DNA of 64,000 bases, taken from Salinibacterium sp. (GTDB lineage: Bacteria; Actinomycetota; Actinomycetes; Actinomycetales; Microbacteriaceae). The stretch lies in the NCBI GenBank assembly GCA_019638845.1, contig JAHBSZ010000002.1, forward strand, positions 124,001-188,000. The letters run 5' to 3'. The notes beneath the pieces are model-generated. The model had not been told where the DNA came from and did not search any database. It was given only the letters and a program-made list of their open reading frames with translations. A program made the translations under genes and the position numbers. Shown here piece by piece: positions 49,722-59,212 of this stretch (within the stretch, counting starts at the first letter, position 1; every line of letters starts with the position of its first letter).

Positions 49722-50336
49722 ATGGCTGTCGACCTACTGTGGACCGGACCCGAATCCGGCGTCGGGACTCTCGTGCTGGGACACGGGGCCGGGGCCGCGA
49801 TGGATTCCGTCGGGATGAACGACCTAGCTGACGTGCTCGCGAGCCGTGGCATCCGCACCGCGCGGTTCGAGTTCGGCTACATGGCCGCGCGGCGCGAGGG
49901 CGTCCGCAAACCACCGCCTCGCGCTGAGAGTCTCGCCGGCGAGTACCGTTCCGCGGTGGAGCAGATCGGCGGCGCGCCGTTCATCGGCGGACGTTCCATG
50001 GGCGGACGGGTCGCCACCCTTGTCGCCGACGAACTTCAGCCGCCCGGCGTCGTGTGCTTCGGATATCCCTTCCATCCGCCGGCCAAGCCAGAGCAATTGC
50101 GTACCGCTCACCTCGAGCACCTGCGAACACCCCTGCTCATCGTGCAGGGCACGCGCGACGAATTTGGCACGCGCGACGACGTCGCGGGGTACCGCCTCTC
50201 CCCAGCTGTTGAGCTTGTGTGGCTGGAAGACGGAGACCACGGGCTTCGACCCCGCAAAGCGATCTCCGGGTTCACGTACAAGCAGCACCTCGAGAGTGCC
50301 GCCGACGCCGCGCTCGCGTTTATTCGCGCCCGCTGA
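49722..50336 (+). CDS. Alpha/beta-hydrolase (KANL3/Tex30-like)
   Basis: The 204-residue protein has GTLVLGHGAGAAMDS (about 14-28) as oxyanion region, the elbow FIGGRSMGGRVATLVAD (about 87-103, Ser92) and the final His in EDGDHGLRPRK (about 165-175), which together define the small KANL3/Tex30 group of hydrolases. FGYPFHPPAKPEQLRTAHLEHLRTPLLIVQGTRDEFG is the second conserved block. Substrate unknown. The start lies divergently from the FAH gene with 15 bp between. Confidence 0.88.
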   Translation: MAVDLLWTGPESGVGTLVLGHGAGAAMDSVGMNDLADVLASRGIRTARFEFGYMAARREGVRKPPPRAESLAGEYRSAVEQIGGAPFIGGRSMGGRVATLVADELQPPGVVCFGYPFHPPAKPEQLRTAHLEHLRTPLLIVQGTRDEFGTRDDVAGYRLSPAVELVWLEDGDHGLRPRKAISGFTYKQHLESAADAALAFIRAR

Positions 50337-50347
50337 TCGCGCCCGCT

Positions 50348-51463
50348 CTAGTCGGCGATCGCGTCGAGCCTGGTCATCCAGCCGTGGCGATCGGCTATGC
50401 GGCCGTACTGAATGTCTGTGAGCTCTTGGCGCAGCGACAACGTGAGCTCGCCCGCCGGTGCCTCCGCGTCGCCGATCGTGAAGGCAGCGGCCTTGAATGC
50501 GGCGATGGGAACGACAACGGCGGCGGTACCGCACGCGAACATTTCCACGATCTCGCCGGATGCCACGCCCTCGCGCACCTCGTCGATGGTGACCCTGCGC
50601 TGCTCGACCGTGAGCCCGCGGTCTTTCGCGAGCTGCAGCAGCGAGTCGCGGGTGATCCCCTCAAGGATGCTCGGCGACTCCGGCGTCACCACTCGACCGT
50701 CGCGGTACACGAACACCACGTTCATCCCGCCTAGTTCTTCGATGTACCTGCCCTGCTCCGAGTCGAGGAACAGCACCTGGGCGCATCCGTGATCGTAGGC
50801 CTCCTGCTGAGCGATCAGCGATGACGCGTAGTTGCCGCCGGTCTTCGCTGCACCCGTGCCACCGCGGCCAGCGCGCGCGTAGTCGGTGGAAACCCAGATC
50901 GACACGGGAGCGACTCCCCCACTGAAGTAGGCACCCGCGGGGCTAGCGATGACGTAGTAGTTGACCTTCTTCGCCGGGCGCACCCCGAGGAAGGCCTCCT
51001 TCGCGAACATGAAGGGGCGCAGGTACAGACTCGTGTCTTCGGCTGACGGCACCCAGCGGGCGTCGACCGCGATGAGCTGTCGCAGCGACTCGATGAAGTA
51101 CTCGGTGGGCAACTCAGGAAGCGCGAGGCGCGCAGCGGAACGCTTCATCCGCTCGGCATTCATCTCGGGTCGGAACCCCCAGATCGAACCGTCCTCGTGA
51201 CGGTAGGCCTTGAGACCCTCGAAAACCTCCTGCGCATAGTGCAGCACGGCGGCCGCGGGGTCTAACGCGATCGGACCGTACGGTTGCACTCGGGGACGGT
51301 GCCACCCGCCCTGCTCGCTCCAGCAGATATCGACCATGTGGTCGGTGAAATGCTTGCCGAAGCCGGGCTCAGCGATGATGTCTGCGTGCTCGGCAGCCGA
51401 GCGGGCATCCTGGTTCTGCTTCACCAGGAACTGAAGCGTCGTGGGGGCGAGAAGGTTCTTCAT
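50348..51463 (-). CDS. ilvE: Branched-chain amino acid aminotransferase
   Basis: IlvE transfers the amino group from glutamate to the 2-oxoacids of leucine, isoleucine and valine. The 371-residue fold-type IV PLP enzyme has VLHYAQEVFEGLKAYRHEDGSIWGFRP (about 74-100), the PLP lysine in GGTGAAKTGGNYASSL (about 200-215), QVLFLDSEQGRYIEELGGMNVVFV and TRDSLLQLAKDRGL. The eukaryote/actinobacteria-type length is as expected. leuB lies 39 bp upstream on the same strand, so the two leucine-pathway genes may be cotranscribed. Confidence 0.96.
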   Translation of the reverse strand: MKNLLAPTTLQFLVKQNQDARSAAEHADIIAEPGFGKHFTDHMVDICWSEQGGWHRPRVQPYGPIALDPAAAVLHYAQEVFEGLKAYRHEDGSIWGFRPEMNAERMKRSAARLALPELPTEYFIESLRQLIAVDARWVPSAEDTSLYLRPFMFAKEAFLGVRPAKKVNYYVIASPAGAYFSGGVAPVSIWVSTDYARAGRGGTGAAKTGGNYASSLIAQQEAYDHGCAQVLFLDSEQGRYIEELGGMNVVFVYRDGRVVTPESPSILEGITRDSLLQLAKDRGLTVEQRRVTIDEVREGVASGEIVEMFACGTAAVVVPIAAFKAAAFTIGDAEAPAGELTLSLRQELTDIQYGRIADRHGWMTRLDAIAD

Positions 51464-51502
51464 GGGGTTCCTTAGTCGGGGAGTCTGTTAAGTGTGCGCC
51501 AG

Positions 51503-52546
51503 TTACCGCTGAGATACGAGAGCGGCAATTGCGTCGCCGACCTCCGCGGTCGAACGCTTCGTTGCACCCCGTGCGGCCAGATCGGCTTCCACTGCCGCTG
51601 TCACCTTGGCTGCGGCTTCCGTCTCGCCCCGATGCGCGAGCAGAAGTGCAACCGAAAGGATCGCCGCGGTGGGGTCGGCGAGCTGCTGGCCCGCGATGTC
51701 CGGAGCCGACCCGTGCACGGGCTCGAACATCGACGGGAAGGCGCCATCAGGGTTGATATTTCCCGAGGCCGCCAGTCCGATGCCTCCGCTGATAGCGGCT
51801 GCGAGATCGGTGATGATGTCGCCGAAGAGGTTGTCCGTGACGATGACGTCGAATCTACTCGGATTCGTGACGAGGAAGATAGTTGCCGCATCGACGTGGA
51901 GGTAATCCCAGACCACTTCGGGGAAATTGGCTGCCTCCGCGGTCACGATCCGTTGCCACAATGATCCGGAATGCGTGAGCACGTTGGTCTTGTGCACGAG
52001 CGTCAGTTTCTTGTTGCGCTGCTGGGCCTTCTCGAAGGCGAACCGCACCACGCGTTCCACTCCGAATGCGGTATTGACTGACACCTCTGTGGCGATCTCG
52101 TGCGGGGTTCCCACCCGGATGCGCCCACCATTGCCCACGTATGGCCCCTCGGTACCCTCCCGCACCACGAGAAAGTCCACATCTCCGGGGTTGGCCAGCG
52201 GAGAGGTGACGCCAGGGAAGATCGCCGACGGACGCAGATTCACGTAGTGGTCGAACGCGAACCGGAGCTTGAGGAGAAGTCCACGTTCGATGATCCCGTC
52301 GGCGAGTCGGACATCCCGTGGGTCTCCGCCGACAGCGCCCAGCAAGATCGCGTCGTGCTGCGCGAGTGCGTCCAGATCCGACTGTTCGATGATCGTGCCG
52401 GTTTCGAGGAAGTGACCCGCACCAAAGGGGAATTCGGTGGTGGTCACCGCCACCCCCGTGGCATTGAGGACCTTGAGTGCTTCGGCGATGACCTCAGGGC
52501 CGATACCGTCTCCGGGAATGATTGCGAGGGAGTGCGAAGTGGACAT
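51503..52546 (-). CDS. leuB: 3-isopropylmalate dehydrogenase
   Basis: LeuB oxidises and decarboxylates 3-isopropylmalate to 2-oxoisocaproate. The 347-residue protein has [16 protein letters not shown] (about 8-23), [25 protein letters not shown] (about 136-149), [13 protein letters not shown] (about 230-242) and [13 protein letters not shown] (about 270-282), with metal-binding Asp in the last two. The ATG at 52544-52546 gives the standard N-terminus. A DUF6458 gene starts divergently 62 bp away. Confidence 0.96.
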   Translation of the reverse strand: MSTSHSLAIIPGDGIGPEVIAEALKVLNATGVAVTTTEFPFGAGHFLETGTIIEQSDLDALAQHDAILLGAVGGDPRDVRLADGIIERGLLLKLRFAFDHYVNLRPSAIFPGVTSPLANPGDVDFLVVREGTEGPYVGNGGRIRVGTPHEIATEVSVNTAFGVERVVRFAFEKAQQRNKKLTLVHKTNVLTHSGSLWQRIVTAEAANFPEVVWDYLHVDAATIFLVTNPSRFDVIVTDNLFGDIITDLAAAISGGIGLAASGNINPDGAFPSMFEPVHGSAPDIAGQQLADPTAAILSVALLLAHRGETEAAAKVTAAVEADLAARGATKRSTAEVGDAIAALVSQR

Positions 52547-52608
52547 GTCACAACGATATCGGCAGCGCACCCCTTGGTTTTTCAGGGAACCTGAGTAGGG
52601 TCAGCCTC

Positions 52609-52866
52609 ATGAGTATTGGAACCGGAATCGTATTGTTCGTCATCGGCGCGATCCTCACCTTCGCCGTCAACCTCGAGAACTCCTATGTGAACCTCGACCT
52701 CGTCGGGTACATCCTGATGGGTGCAGGCTTCGTGGTCTTCGTCATCGGCTTGGTTCTCATGATGCGCAAGCGTCAGTCCGTTACGACCGTCACTTCAGGG
52801 GTTGACTCGAATGGCGGAAGCGTTTCAGAGCGTCGCACCTCGACAACGCCAGACGACGTCGTCTAA
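52609..52866 (+). CDS. DUF6458-like two-helix membrane protein
   Basis: The 85-residue protein begins MSIGTGIVLFVIGAILTFAVN, with hydrophobic segments at about 4-21 and 32-53, followed by a basic MRKRQ stop-transfer and a hydrophilic Ser/Thr-rich tail. This is the pattern of the DUF6458 membrane proteins of actinobacteria, whose role is unknown. Ala/Val-poor for the genome, it still follows normal codon use. Confidence 0.8.
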   Translation: MSIGTGIVLFVIGAILTFAVNLENSYVNLDLVGYILMGAGFVVFVIGLVLMMRKRQSVTTVTSGVDSNGGSVSERRTSTTPDDVV

Positions 52867-52885
52867 ACCGAACCCGCGGGAGTTG

Positions 52886-54478
52886 CTACTCGACGACGAT
52901 GTCGATCGCCCTCAGGAGATCGGCCTCGATAGCGGTACGCACCGAGTCGAGTAGTTGCTCCGGCACGGGAGAATCGACGATCAGCACGCTGAGCGCCTGG
53001 CCACCGCGGCTCTGGCGAGCTATCTGCATGCCCGCGATGTTGATGTTGGCCTCGCCGAACTCTTTGCCGTAGAGCGCCACGATTCCGGGTCGATCCCGGT
53101 AGATCATCACGATCAGGTGCTCAGCCAGCGGAACCTCGACGTCGTAGCCGTTGATCTCGACGATCTTCTGCGTCTGCTTCGTGCCGGTGAGCGTTCCCGA
53201 CACCGAGATGGTGTCGCCGCTCGACAGGGAGCCACGAATCGTGAGCAGGTTGCGATACTCCTCGCTTATGGCATCCGTCGTCAGCCGCACCGTGATCCCT
53301 CGCGCCTCGGCGAGCAACGGTGCGTTCACATAGCTGACCGATTCACTCACGATGTTCGAGAACACGCCCTTGAGCGCGGCGAGCTTGAGGACGTTGACGT
53401 CATGCTCGACGATCTCGCCGCGAACCTCGACATCGATAGTGGTGACGGGGCTGTCGGCGAGGCCCGCGAAGACCTGGCCAAGCTTTTCCATCAGCTGGAT
53501 GCCCGGCCGCACGTTCGGGTCGATGGCGCCGCCGGCCACGTTGACGGCATCGGGGACGAGTTCACCGTCGAGGGCGAGGCGAACCGAGCGGGCAACCGAG
53601 ACGCCGGCCTTCTCCTGCGCCTCATCGGTGGACGCTCCAAGGTGAGGGGTGAGAACCACATTGTCGAGCCCGAGCAGGGGCGAGGCGGTCGGAGGCTCGC
53701 TCACGAACACATCGAGACCGGCACCAGCGATCCGCTTGGATCGCAGGGCGGCGAAGAGGGCATCCTCGTCAATCAAGCCGCCGCGCGCCACGTTGACGAT
53801 GTAGGCGGTGGGCTTCATGAGTCCGAGCTGGTCGGTGCCGATCATCCCGGTTGTCTCGGGGGTCTTTGGCATGTGGATGGTAATGAAGTCCGACTGAGCA
53901 AGAAGCTCGGCGAGGGTCAGGAGAGTGACACCGAGTTGCTGCGCACGTGCGCTCGTGACGTACGGATCGAAGGCAACGACGTTCATGCCGAACGCCTGCA
54001 CCCGCTCCGTGATGAGCGCACCGATGCGACCGAGGCCGATGATGCCGATGGTCTTCTCGTAGAGTTCCGTGCCCGTGTACTTCGAGCGCGCCCAAGTACC
54101 AGCCGCGAGGTTCGCGTGTGCTGCGGGGATGTGCCGCGCGAGCGAGAGGATGTGGCCGACGGTCAACTCTGCCGCCGAGATGATGTTCGACGTCGGCGCA
54201 TTCACGACCATGACGCCTGCCGCGGTGGCGGCCTTAATGTCGACGTTGTCGAGGCCGACACCCGCACGGGCGACCACCTTCAGTCGCTTTGCTGCGGCAA
54301 TCGCCTCAGCATCGACGTTCGTCGCGGAACGGATCAGGATGGCACTCGCGTCTGCGAGGGCAGAGAGCAGAGCAGGGCGGTCGGTGCCGTCCACGGTAAT
54401 GACATCGAAGTCGGGCCCGAGGGCTTCGACGGTAGCGGGCGAGAGTTCTTCGGCGATCAATACGATCGGCTTGGCCAC
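52886..54478 (-). CDS. serA: D-3-phosphoglycerate dehydrogenase
   Basis: SerA starts serine synthesis by oxidising 3-phosphoglycerate. The 530-residue length and domain order match the mycobacterial type: catalytic domain, NAD-binding GLGRIGALITERV (about 146-158), catalytic Arg/Glu/His region in VNVARGGLIDEDAL and LTPHLGASTDEAQ, an intervening allosteric substrate-binding domain (about 318-455) and a C-terminal ACT domain starting HLIVMIYRDRPGIVALYG (about 456-473), the usual serine-feedback site. The start is the GTG at 54476-54478 behind GAAGGATTCGATCCC, which gives the family N-terminus AKPIVLIAEEL. Confidence 0.95.
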   Translation of the reverse strand: MAKPIVLIAEELSPATVEALGPDFDVITVDGTDRPALLSALADASAILIRSATNVDAEAIAAAKRLKVVARAGVGLDNVDIKAATAAGVMVVNAPTSNIISAAELTVGHILSLARHIPAAHANLAAGTWARSKYTGTELYEKTIGIIGLGRIGALITERVQAFGMNVVAFDPYVTSARAQQLGVTLLTLAELLAQSDFITIHMPKTPETTGMIGTDQLGLMKPTAYIVNVARGGLIDEDALFAALRSKRIAGAGLDVFVSEPPTASPLLGLDNVVLTPHLGASTDEAQEKAGVSVARSVRLALDGELVPDAVNVAGGAIDPNVRPGIQLMEKLGQVFAGLADSPVTTIDVEVRGEIVEHDVNVLKLAALKGVFSNIVSESVSYVNAPLLAEARGITVRLTTDAISEEYRNLLTIRGSLSSGDTISVSGTLTGTKQTQKIVEINGYDVEVPLAEHLIVMIYRDRPGIVALYGKEFGEANINIAGMQIARQSRGGQALSVLIVDSPVPEQLLDSVRTAIEADLLRAIDIVVE

Positions 54479-54595
54479 GGGATCGAATCCTTCAGTCAGT
54501 GGGCTCGGGTGCTGCTGCACAACCCCAGCAACTTTACTGCGTGCTCGGATGCCTCGGCGCCCGTGTGACGATATCTCTCGTCATGAGGCAAGCTG

Positions 54596-55723
54596 CTAGC
54601 GCGCGAGACGCAGTTCGATGACCTCGACCACGTGCGGGAACAACGGATGCGACGGGTCGAGCCCTGTGATCGTGGCGGCAAGGGCATCCGCTGCCGCACC
54701 ACTGGCGAGCATCGCCTGAAGGTCGACACTCTCGGCGTCGGCTTCCACATCGAATCGGAGTGCTGCGCCCACCGCGTTGAGCAGGTTCCACACCTCCATG
54801 CCGCGCTCCGCAAGCTCGGCGGCAGGACCGATGAACCGTTCGTTACGGCTGAGCTTGCGCAAGGGTCCCCGCCCCACGCGCTCACACGTGTCGGGGAGTG
54901 CAGGGTTGGAGATGCGCTTGAGCGTCTTCTCGATGTATGCCTGCTGCTCGTCGGGGTCGAAGCCGTGCTTGGCGACCAACAGCGCCTTCGTCTCCGCGAG
55001 GACCGCGCGGATCTCCGCCTGCAGCTCAGGGGTCGCCAGCGCTTCGCGGATCGAGACCCAGCCCCGATCGATGCCGTGATACGCGGCAGCGGCGTGCGCA
55101 GTATTGACGGTGAAAAGTTTGCGCTCGATGAACGGCTCAAGGTCGTCGACCCACGTCACGCCGTAGATCTCGGGAGTCTTGCCGTCGAAGGGGGTGCGGT
55201 CGACCACCCATTCAAAGAACGACTCGATCGTGACATCGAGGCCACCCGCTTGTTCGGGAACGATGCGGTCGATTGCGCAGTTCGCAAAAATCGCAGAGGC
55301 AGCGGGGTCGTGCTTGCGCACCTCGATGGCCAACAGGTCGGTACCGCCGATGGCGTTCTCGCAGGCGATAACCACGAGTGGCTCGGGATTGGTGCGGGCA
55401 GCGAGACCGGCGGCAATCACCGGAGCGACGAACTGAAGGATGCGCGCGCCGACCGCCGTCGTGACGATGTCCGCGGCCGCGATCTCGGCAATGACATCAG
55501 CCTCGTGACTCTTCGAATTGATGGCCCGATAGTTGTCGACGGTCTTCGTGACGGCTCCCTCGCCGACCTCGATGACCTCGTAGCTGTCGCGGGATTGCAG
55601 TGCACCGATGAGTTCTTCGCTCACATCGGCGAAGACGACCTCGTACCCGCTCTCGTGCAAGAATTGCGCGACGAAGCCACGGCCGATGTTTCCTGCCCCG
55701 AAATGTACCGCCGTCTTTCCCAT
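54596..55723 (-). CDS. mtlD: Mannitol-1-phosphate 5-dehydrogenase
   Basis: MtlD interconverts mannitol-1-phosphate and fructose-6-phosphate with NAD. The 375-residue protein has VHFGAGNIGRGFVAQFLHESGYEVVFAD (about 5-32), IACENAIGGTD (about 120-130), NCAIDRIVPEQ (about 151-161) and the polyol-dehydrogenase catalytic Lys/Asn/His region in ERKLFTVNTAHAAAAYHGI (about 203-221). No mannitol PTS component or regulator lies beside it, so uptake is encoded elsewhere or the enzyme makes mannitol for stress tolerance. Confidence 0.95.
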   Translation of the reverse strand: MGKTAVHFGAGNIGRGFVAQFLHESGYEVVFADVSEELIGALQSRDSYEVIEVGEGAVTKTVDNYRAINSKSHEADVIAEIAAADIVTTAVGARILQFVAPVIAAGLAARTNPEPLVVIACENAIGGTDLLAIEVRKHDPAASAIFANCAIDRIVPEQAGGLDVTIESFFEWVVDRTPFDGKTPEIYGVTWVDDLEPFIERKLFTVNTAHAAAAYHGIDRGWVSIREALATPELQAEIRAVLAETKALLVAKHGFDPDEQQAYIEKTLKRISNPALPDTCERVGRGPLRKLSRNERFIGPAAELAERGMEVWNLLNAVGAALRFDVEADAESVDLQAMLASGAAADALAATITGLDPSHPLFPHVVEVIELRLAR

Positions 55724-55774
55724 GAACCGAGTCTATTCGCGGCCTGCCATCGCAACACGAGCGGGCCGTTAGAC

Positions 55775-55787
55775 GGACGTCACGTCC
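55775..55787. promoter_or_regulatory. Palindrome upstream of the xanthine dehydrogenase operon
   Basis: GGACGTCACGTCC has perfect 6-bp arms around one central base and lies in the 85-bp gap between mtlD (minus) and the FAD-subunit gene (plus), 21 bp before the chosen ATG. Its position suggests an operator for the purine genes, but no regulator is encoded nearby in the window. Confidence 0.4.
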
Positions 55788-55808
55788 ATGGGGTTAACTC
55801 GTCACACG

Positions 55809-56588
55809 ATGGACCTGATTTACGTGCGCGAGGCCAGGGTGGCGAGTACCCGTTCAGCGCTGTCCCTTGCTCCCGGCGAGGTCGTGATCGGGGGCGGCAC
55901 GTGGCTCTATTCCGAAGAGCAGCCCGCCGACGTGACGGGGGTTGTCGACCTGATGGGGATGGGCTGGGAGCCCGTCACCCGATCCGATGACACACTCGTT
56001 ATCGCGGCCACGTGCACCGTCGAAACACTGAGAGCGCTGCCGGACTCTCCGCTCTTCCAACAGTGTGCCGACTCGCTCCTCGCGTCGTGGAAAATTCAAC
56101 GAATCGCCACTGTCGGCGGCAACATCGCACTCGCCCTTCCGGCGGGTCCGATGACCGCACTCGCCGTCGCACTTGACGCGACACTCGTGCTGTGGACCGC
56201 CGAATCGGAGCGTCGCGTCCCCGCCGCCGAGTTCGTCACCGGCGTGCGCGCCACGATTCTCGAGCCCGGCGAGATCCTGCGGGCCATCGAGATCCCTCTC
56301 GCGTCCCTGCACCGCACAGCGTTCCGCCGAATCTCGCTGTCACCCCTCGGCCGCACGGGAACCCTCGTGACCGGCCGCACGGATACCACGGGCACGACGG
56401 TCTTCTCGGTAACGGGTGGCACCGCTCGACCCCACCGCCTCGCGTTCGACGCTCCCCCGGCCCCAGCCGAAGTCGCCACGGCAGTGGACTCGATCGACGA
56501 CTGGCATCTCGATGCGCACGGCACGCCCGACTGGCGGCGCGCGATGAGCCTTGTCTTCGCCGAAGAGATCAGGGCGGAGCTGTCGTGA
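55809..56588 (+). CDS. Xanthine dehydrogenase-type FAD-binding subunit
   Basis: The 259-residue protein is the CoxM/XdhB-like FAD subunit of a molybdenum hydroxylase. The FAD motifs GEVVIGGGTWLY (about 20-31) and ATVGGNIALALPAGP (about 96-110) are present, and the C-terminal CO_deh_flav_C domain follows (about 160-259). It passes electrons from the iron-sulfur clusters to NAD or another acceptor. An ATG at 55788 is an alternative start, adding seven residues. It is coupled to the fused subunit gene by a 4-bp overlap. Confidence 0.9.
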   Translation: MDLIYVREARVASTRSALSLAPGEVVIGGGTWLYSEEQPADVTGVVDLMGMGWEPVTRSDDTLVIAATCTVETLRALPDSPLFQQCADSLLASWKIQRIATVGGNIALALPAGPMTALAVALDATLVLWTAESERRVPAAEFVTGVRATILEPGEILRAIEIPLASLHRTAFRRISLSPLGRTGTLVTGRTDTTGTTVFSVTGGTARPHRLAFDAPPAPAEVATAVDSIDDWHLDAHGTPDWRRAMSLVFAEEIRAELS

Positions 56589-59197
56589 AGTTCACGGTCA
56601 ACGGTTCTTCTGTCGACGCCGCACCGCGCCCCGGACAGGTGCTGCGGACCCTGCTGCGTGACCTCGAGCATTTCGAGGTCAAGAAGGGCTGCGACGCCGG
56701 TGACTGCGGCGCGTGCACAGTCCTACTCGATGGTGCACCGGTGCACTCGTGCATCTACCCCGCACATCGGCTCGACGGCGCGAGCGTCACCACGGTGTCG
56801 GGCCTCGGCACACCTGAGGCGCCGCATCCGATGCAGCAGGCATTCGTCGACGCGGGCGGATTCCAGTGCGGCTACTGCACGGCTGGGGTCGTGGTCACGG
56901 CGTCGACGTTCGGTGATGACGTTTCGCGGGACGACCTCCCTCGGCTGCTCAAAGGCAACCTGTGCCGCTGCACGGGCTACCGCTCGATCGGTGACGCGAT
57001 CTGCGGGGTGCACAACACCGAGCAGGCGGACGCGGGGGATGCCGCGGGCCGCTCGATCGCACCCCCCGCCGCCCTGCGCGTGGTGACCGGGACTGAGCCC
57101 TACACGCTCGACGTGAGAACCACGGGCCTTCTGCATCTTGCCGTGCTCGGATCACCCCACGCCCACGCGCGCATCCTGTCGATCGACGCGGCGGCGGCGC
57201 TCGCCATGGACGGGGTGCATGCGGTGCTCACTCACCTGGATTCCCCCGACGTGCTGTTCTCCACCGCCCGCCATGAGCACCGCACCGACGATCCCGATGA
57301 CACTCGCGTGTTCGACACCGTGGTCCGGTTCCGCGGCCAGCGCGTCGCGGCGGTCGTCGCGGAAAGTGCGGCGCTCGCCCAGCGCGCCGCCGCCGTGATC
57401 GCGGTCGAGTACGAGGAGCTGCCGGCGGTGTTCGATCCGCTGCTCGCACGAGAGCCGGGAAGTCCACTCGTGCACGGCGACAAAAGTGCGGAGTCGCGCA
57501 TCGGGGATGTGACCCGCAACACCGTGGCAGAGTTCCACGGCGAGCTGGGTGACGTAGCCGGCGCTGTGGCTGCTGCGGAGGCATCCGGCGGCGCGTCGTA
57601 CACCGGGGTGTGGCAGACCCAGCGCGTGAGCCATGCCGCACTCGAAACGCACGCAGCACGGGGCTGGCTCGATACTGAGGGGCGCCTGGTGATCCGCACG
57701 TCGAGTCAGGTGCCGTTCCTCGTGCGGGACGAGCTCGCCCACATCTTCTCTCTCGACCCCGCTCGCGTGCGGGTTTTCACGGCACGCGTCGGCGGCGGTT
57801 TCGGCGGCAAACAGGAACTGCTCACCGAAGACCTCGTGACCCTCGCCGTGCTCAGGACCGGCAAGCCGGTGCAATACGAGTTCACCCGCGGTGACGAGTT
57901 CACTATCAGCCCGACGCGGCATCCTATGCGGGTCGCAGTGACGGTCGCGGCCGATACTCACGGCACGCTCACCGCCCTCGCCGTTGACCAGCTCATGGAC
58001 ACCGGCGCGTACGGCAACCACGGCGTCGGCGTCATGTTCCACTCGATCCACGAGTCGGTCGAGGTGTATCGGTGCGCCAACAAGCGCGTCGATGCCCAAG
58101 CGGTGTACACCAACAACCTGCCGTCCGGTGCATTCCGCGGCTATGGCCTCGGGCAGGTGATCTTCGCGATCGAATCCGCGATGGACGAGCTCGCGCGCAC
58201 GCTCGCGATCGATCCGTTCGAGTTCCGCCGCAGAAACGTCATCCTGCCCGGGGACGACCTCGTCGTGACGTCGGTGGACGAGAAGAGCGACCTATCGATG
58301 GTCAGCTATGGGCTCGACCAGTGCCTCGACCTCACCGAGGCCGCACTCGATTACTCCCGATCGGGTCCCGCTGGCTGGCCGGTCGGCACCGGCATGGCCC
58401 TCGCCATGATCGCGACCATCGCACCCAGTGGGCACTACGCGACAGCCTCGGTCACCCTGCTCGAGCCCGACAGCTACGAGATCGCCGTGGGCACCGCCGA
58501 GTTCGGCAACGGCACCACGACGGTGCACGCCCAACTCGTGGCAACCGCTCTGGGTACGACCGTCGATCGCATCCGCATCCGGCAGTCCGACACGGATGCC
58601 GTCGCCTACGACACCGGAGCGTTCGGGTCGGCCGGGGTGGTCGTGGCGGGCAAAGCCCTGCTCGCGGCTGCCGAGAACCTGCGCGACCTGATCGCGGTGG
58701 AGGGCCCACGGCCCGGCCTCACCGCCGCCGCCACCCACGACGGAACCCCGCGCTCCGTCTCGTTCAACGTGCACGCGTTCCGGGTTGCCGTAAATCCGGC
58801 AACGGGAGAGGTGCGCATCCTCCAGTCGATCCAGGCCGCCGATGCAGGCTATGTCCTGAACCCCGAGCAGTTACGCGGCCAGATCGAGGGCGGCACTGCC
58901 CAGGCAATCGGCACCGCGCTGTATGAAGAAATGCAGCTCGACGGTGAGGGCCGCGTGCTGACCACCGCATTCCGCAACTACCACGTGCCGCAATTCGCGG
59001 ACATACCTACGACCGAGGTGTTGTTGGCCGAGACCTCTGACGCCCTCGGGCCGCTCGGAGCGAAGTCCATGAGTGAGGCGCCTTACAACCCCGTCGCGCC
59101 CGCCCTCGCCAACGCGATCCGGGATGCCCTTGGCCAACGGCCCCACGAACTGCCGATGTCACGCGACCGCCTGTGGCGGTTGGTCAACCCCGGCTAG
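56585..59197 (+). CDS. Xanthine dehydrogenase, fused [2Fe-2S] and molybdopterin subunits
   Basis: This 870-residue protein joins two parts normally encoded separately. Residues 1-150 form the iron-sulfur subunit, with plant-type cluster Cys 36, 41, 44 and 56 and second-cluster Cys 95, 98, 127 and 129. From about 160 the molybdopterin domain follows, with RVGGGFGGKQE, SGAFRGYGLGQ, GSAGVVVAGKA and KSMSEAPYNPVAPALANAI, whose Glu corresponds to the catalytic base. It hydroxylates hypoxanthine/xanthine or a related heterocycle at the Mo centre. The GTG start overlaps the FAD subunit stop. The nearby XdhC, deaminase and allantoinase genes support a purine substrate. Confidence 0.93.
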   Translation: MKFTVNGSSVDAAPRPGQVLRTLLRDLEHFEVKKGCDAGDCGACTVLLDGAPVHSCIYPAHRLDGASVTTVSGLGTPEAPHPMQQAFVDAGGFQCGYCTAGVVVTASTFGDDVSRDDLPRLLKGNLCRCTGYRSIGDAICGVHNTEQADAGDAAGRSIAPPAALRVVTGTEPYTLDVRTTGLLHLAVLGSPHAHARILSIDAAAALAMDGVHAVLTHLDSPDVLFSTARHEHRTDDPDDTRVFDTVVRFRGQRVAAVVAESAALAQRAAAVIAVEYEELPAVFDPLLAREPGSPLVHGDKSAESRIGDVTRNTVAEFHGELGDVAGAVAAAEASGGASYTGVWQTQRVSHAALETHAARGWLDTEGRLVIRTSSQVPFLVRDELAHIFSLDPARVRVFTARVGGGFGGKQELLTEDLVTLAVLRTGKPVQYEFTRGDEFTISPTRHPMRVAVTVAADTHGTLTALAVDQLMDTGAYGNHGVGVMFHSIHESVEVYRCANKRVDAQAVYTNNLPSGAFRGYGLGQVIFAIESAMDELARTLAIDPFEFRRRNVILPGDDLVVTSVDEKSDLSMVSYGLDQCLDLTEAALDYSRSGPAGWPVGTGMALAMIATIAPSGHYATASVTLLEPDSYEIAVGTAEFGNGTTTVHAQLVATALGTTVDRIRIRQSDTDAVAYDTGAFGSAGVVVAGKALLAAAENLRDLIAVEGPRPGLTAAATHDGTPRSVSFNVHAFRVAVNPATGEVRILQSIQAADAGYVLNPEQLRGQIEGGTAQAIGTALYEEMQLDGEGRVLTTAFRNYHVPQFADIPTTEVLLAETSDALGPLGAKSMSEAPYNPVAPALANAIRDALGQRPHELPMSRDRLWRLVNPG

Positions 59198-59212
59198 GTC
59201 GGATCGAGCCGC

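Noticed and set aside
52955-54568. 537-codon plus-strand frame opposite serA.
   Set aside because: serA is complete with all domains; the antisense frame is an effect of high GC and codon periodicity.
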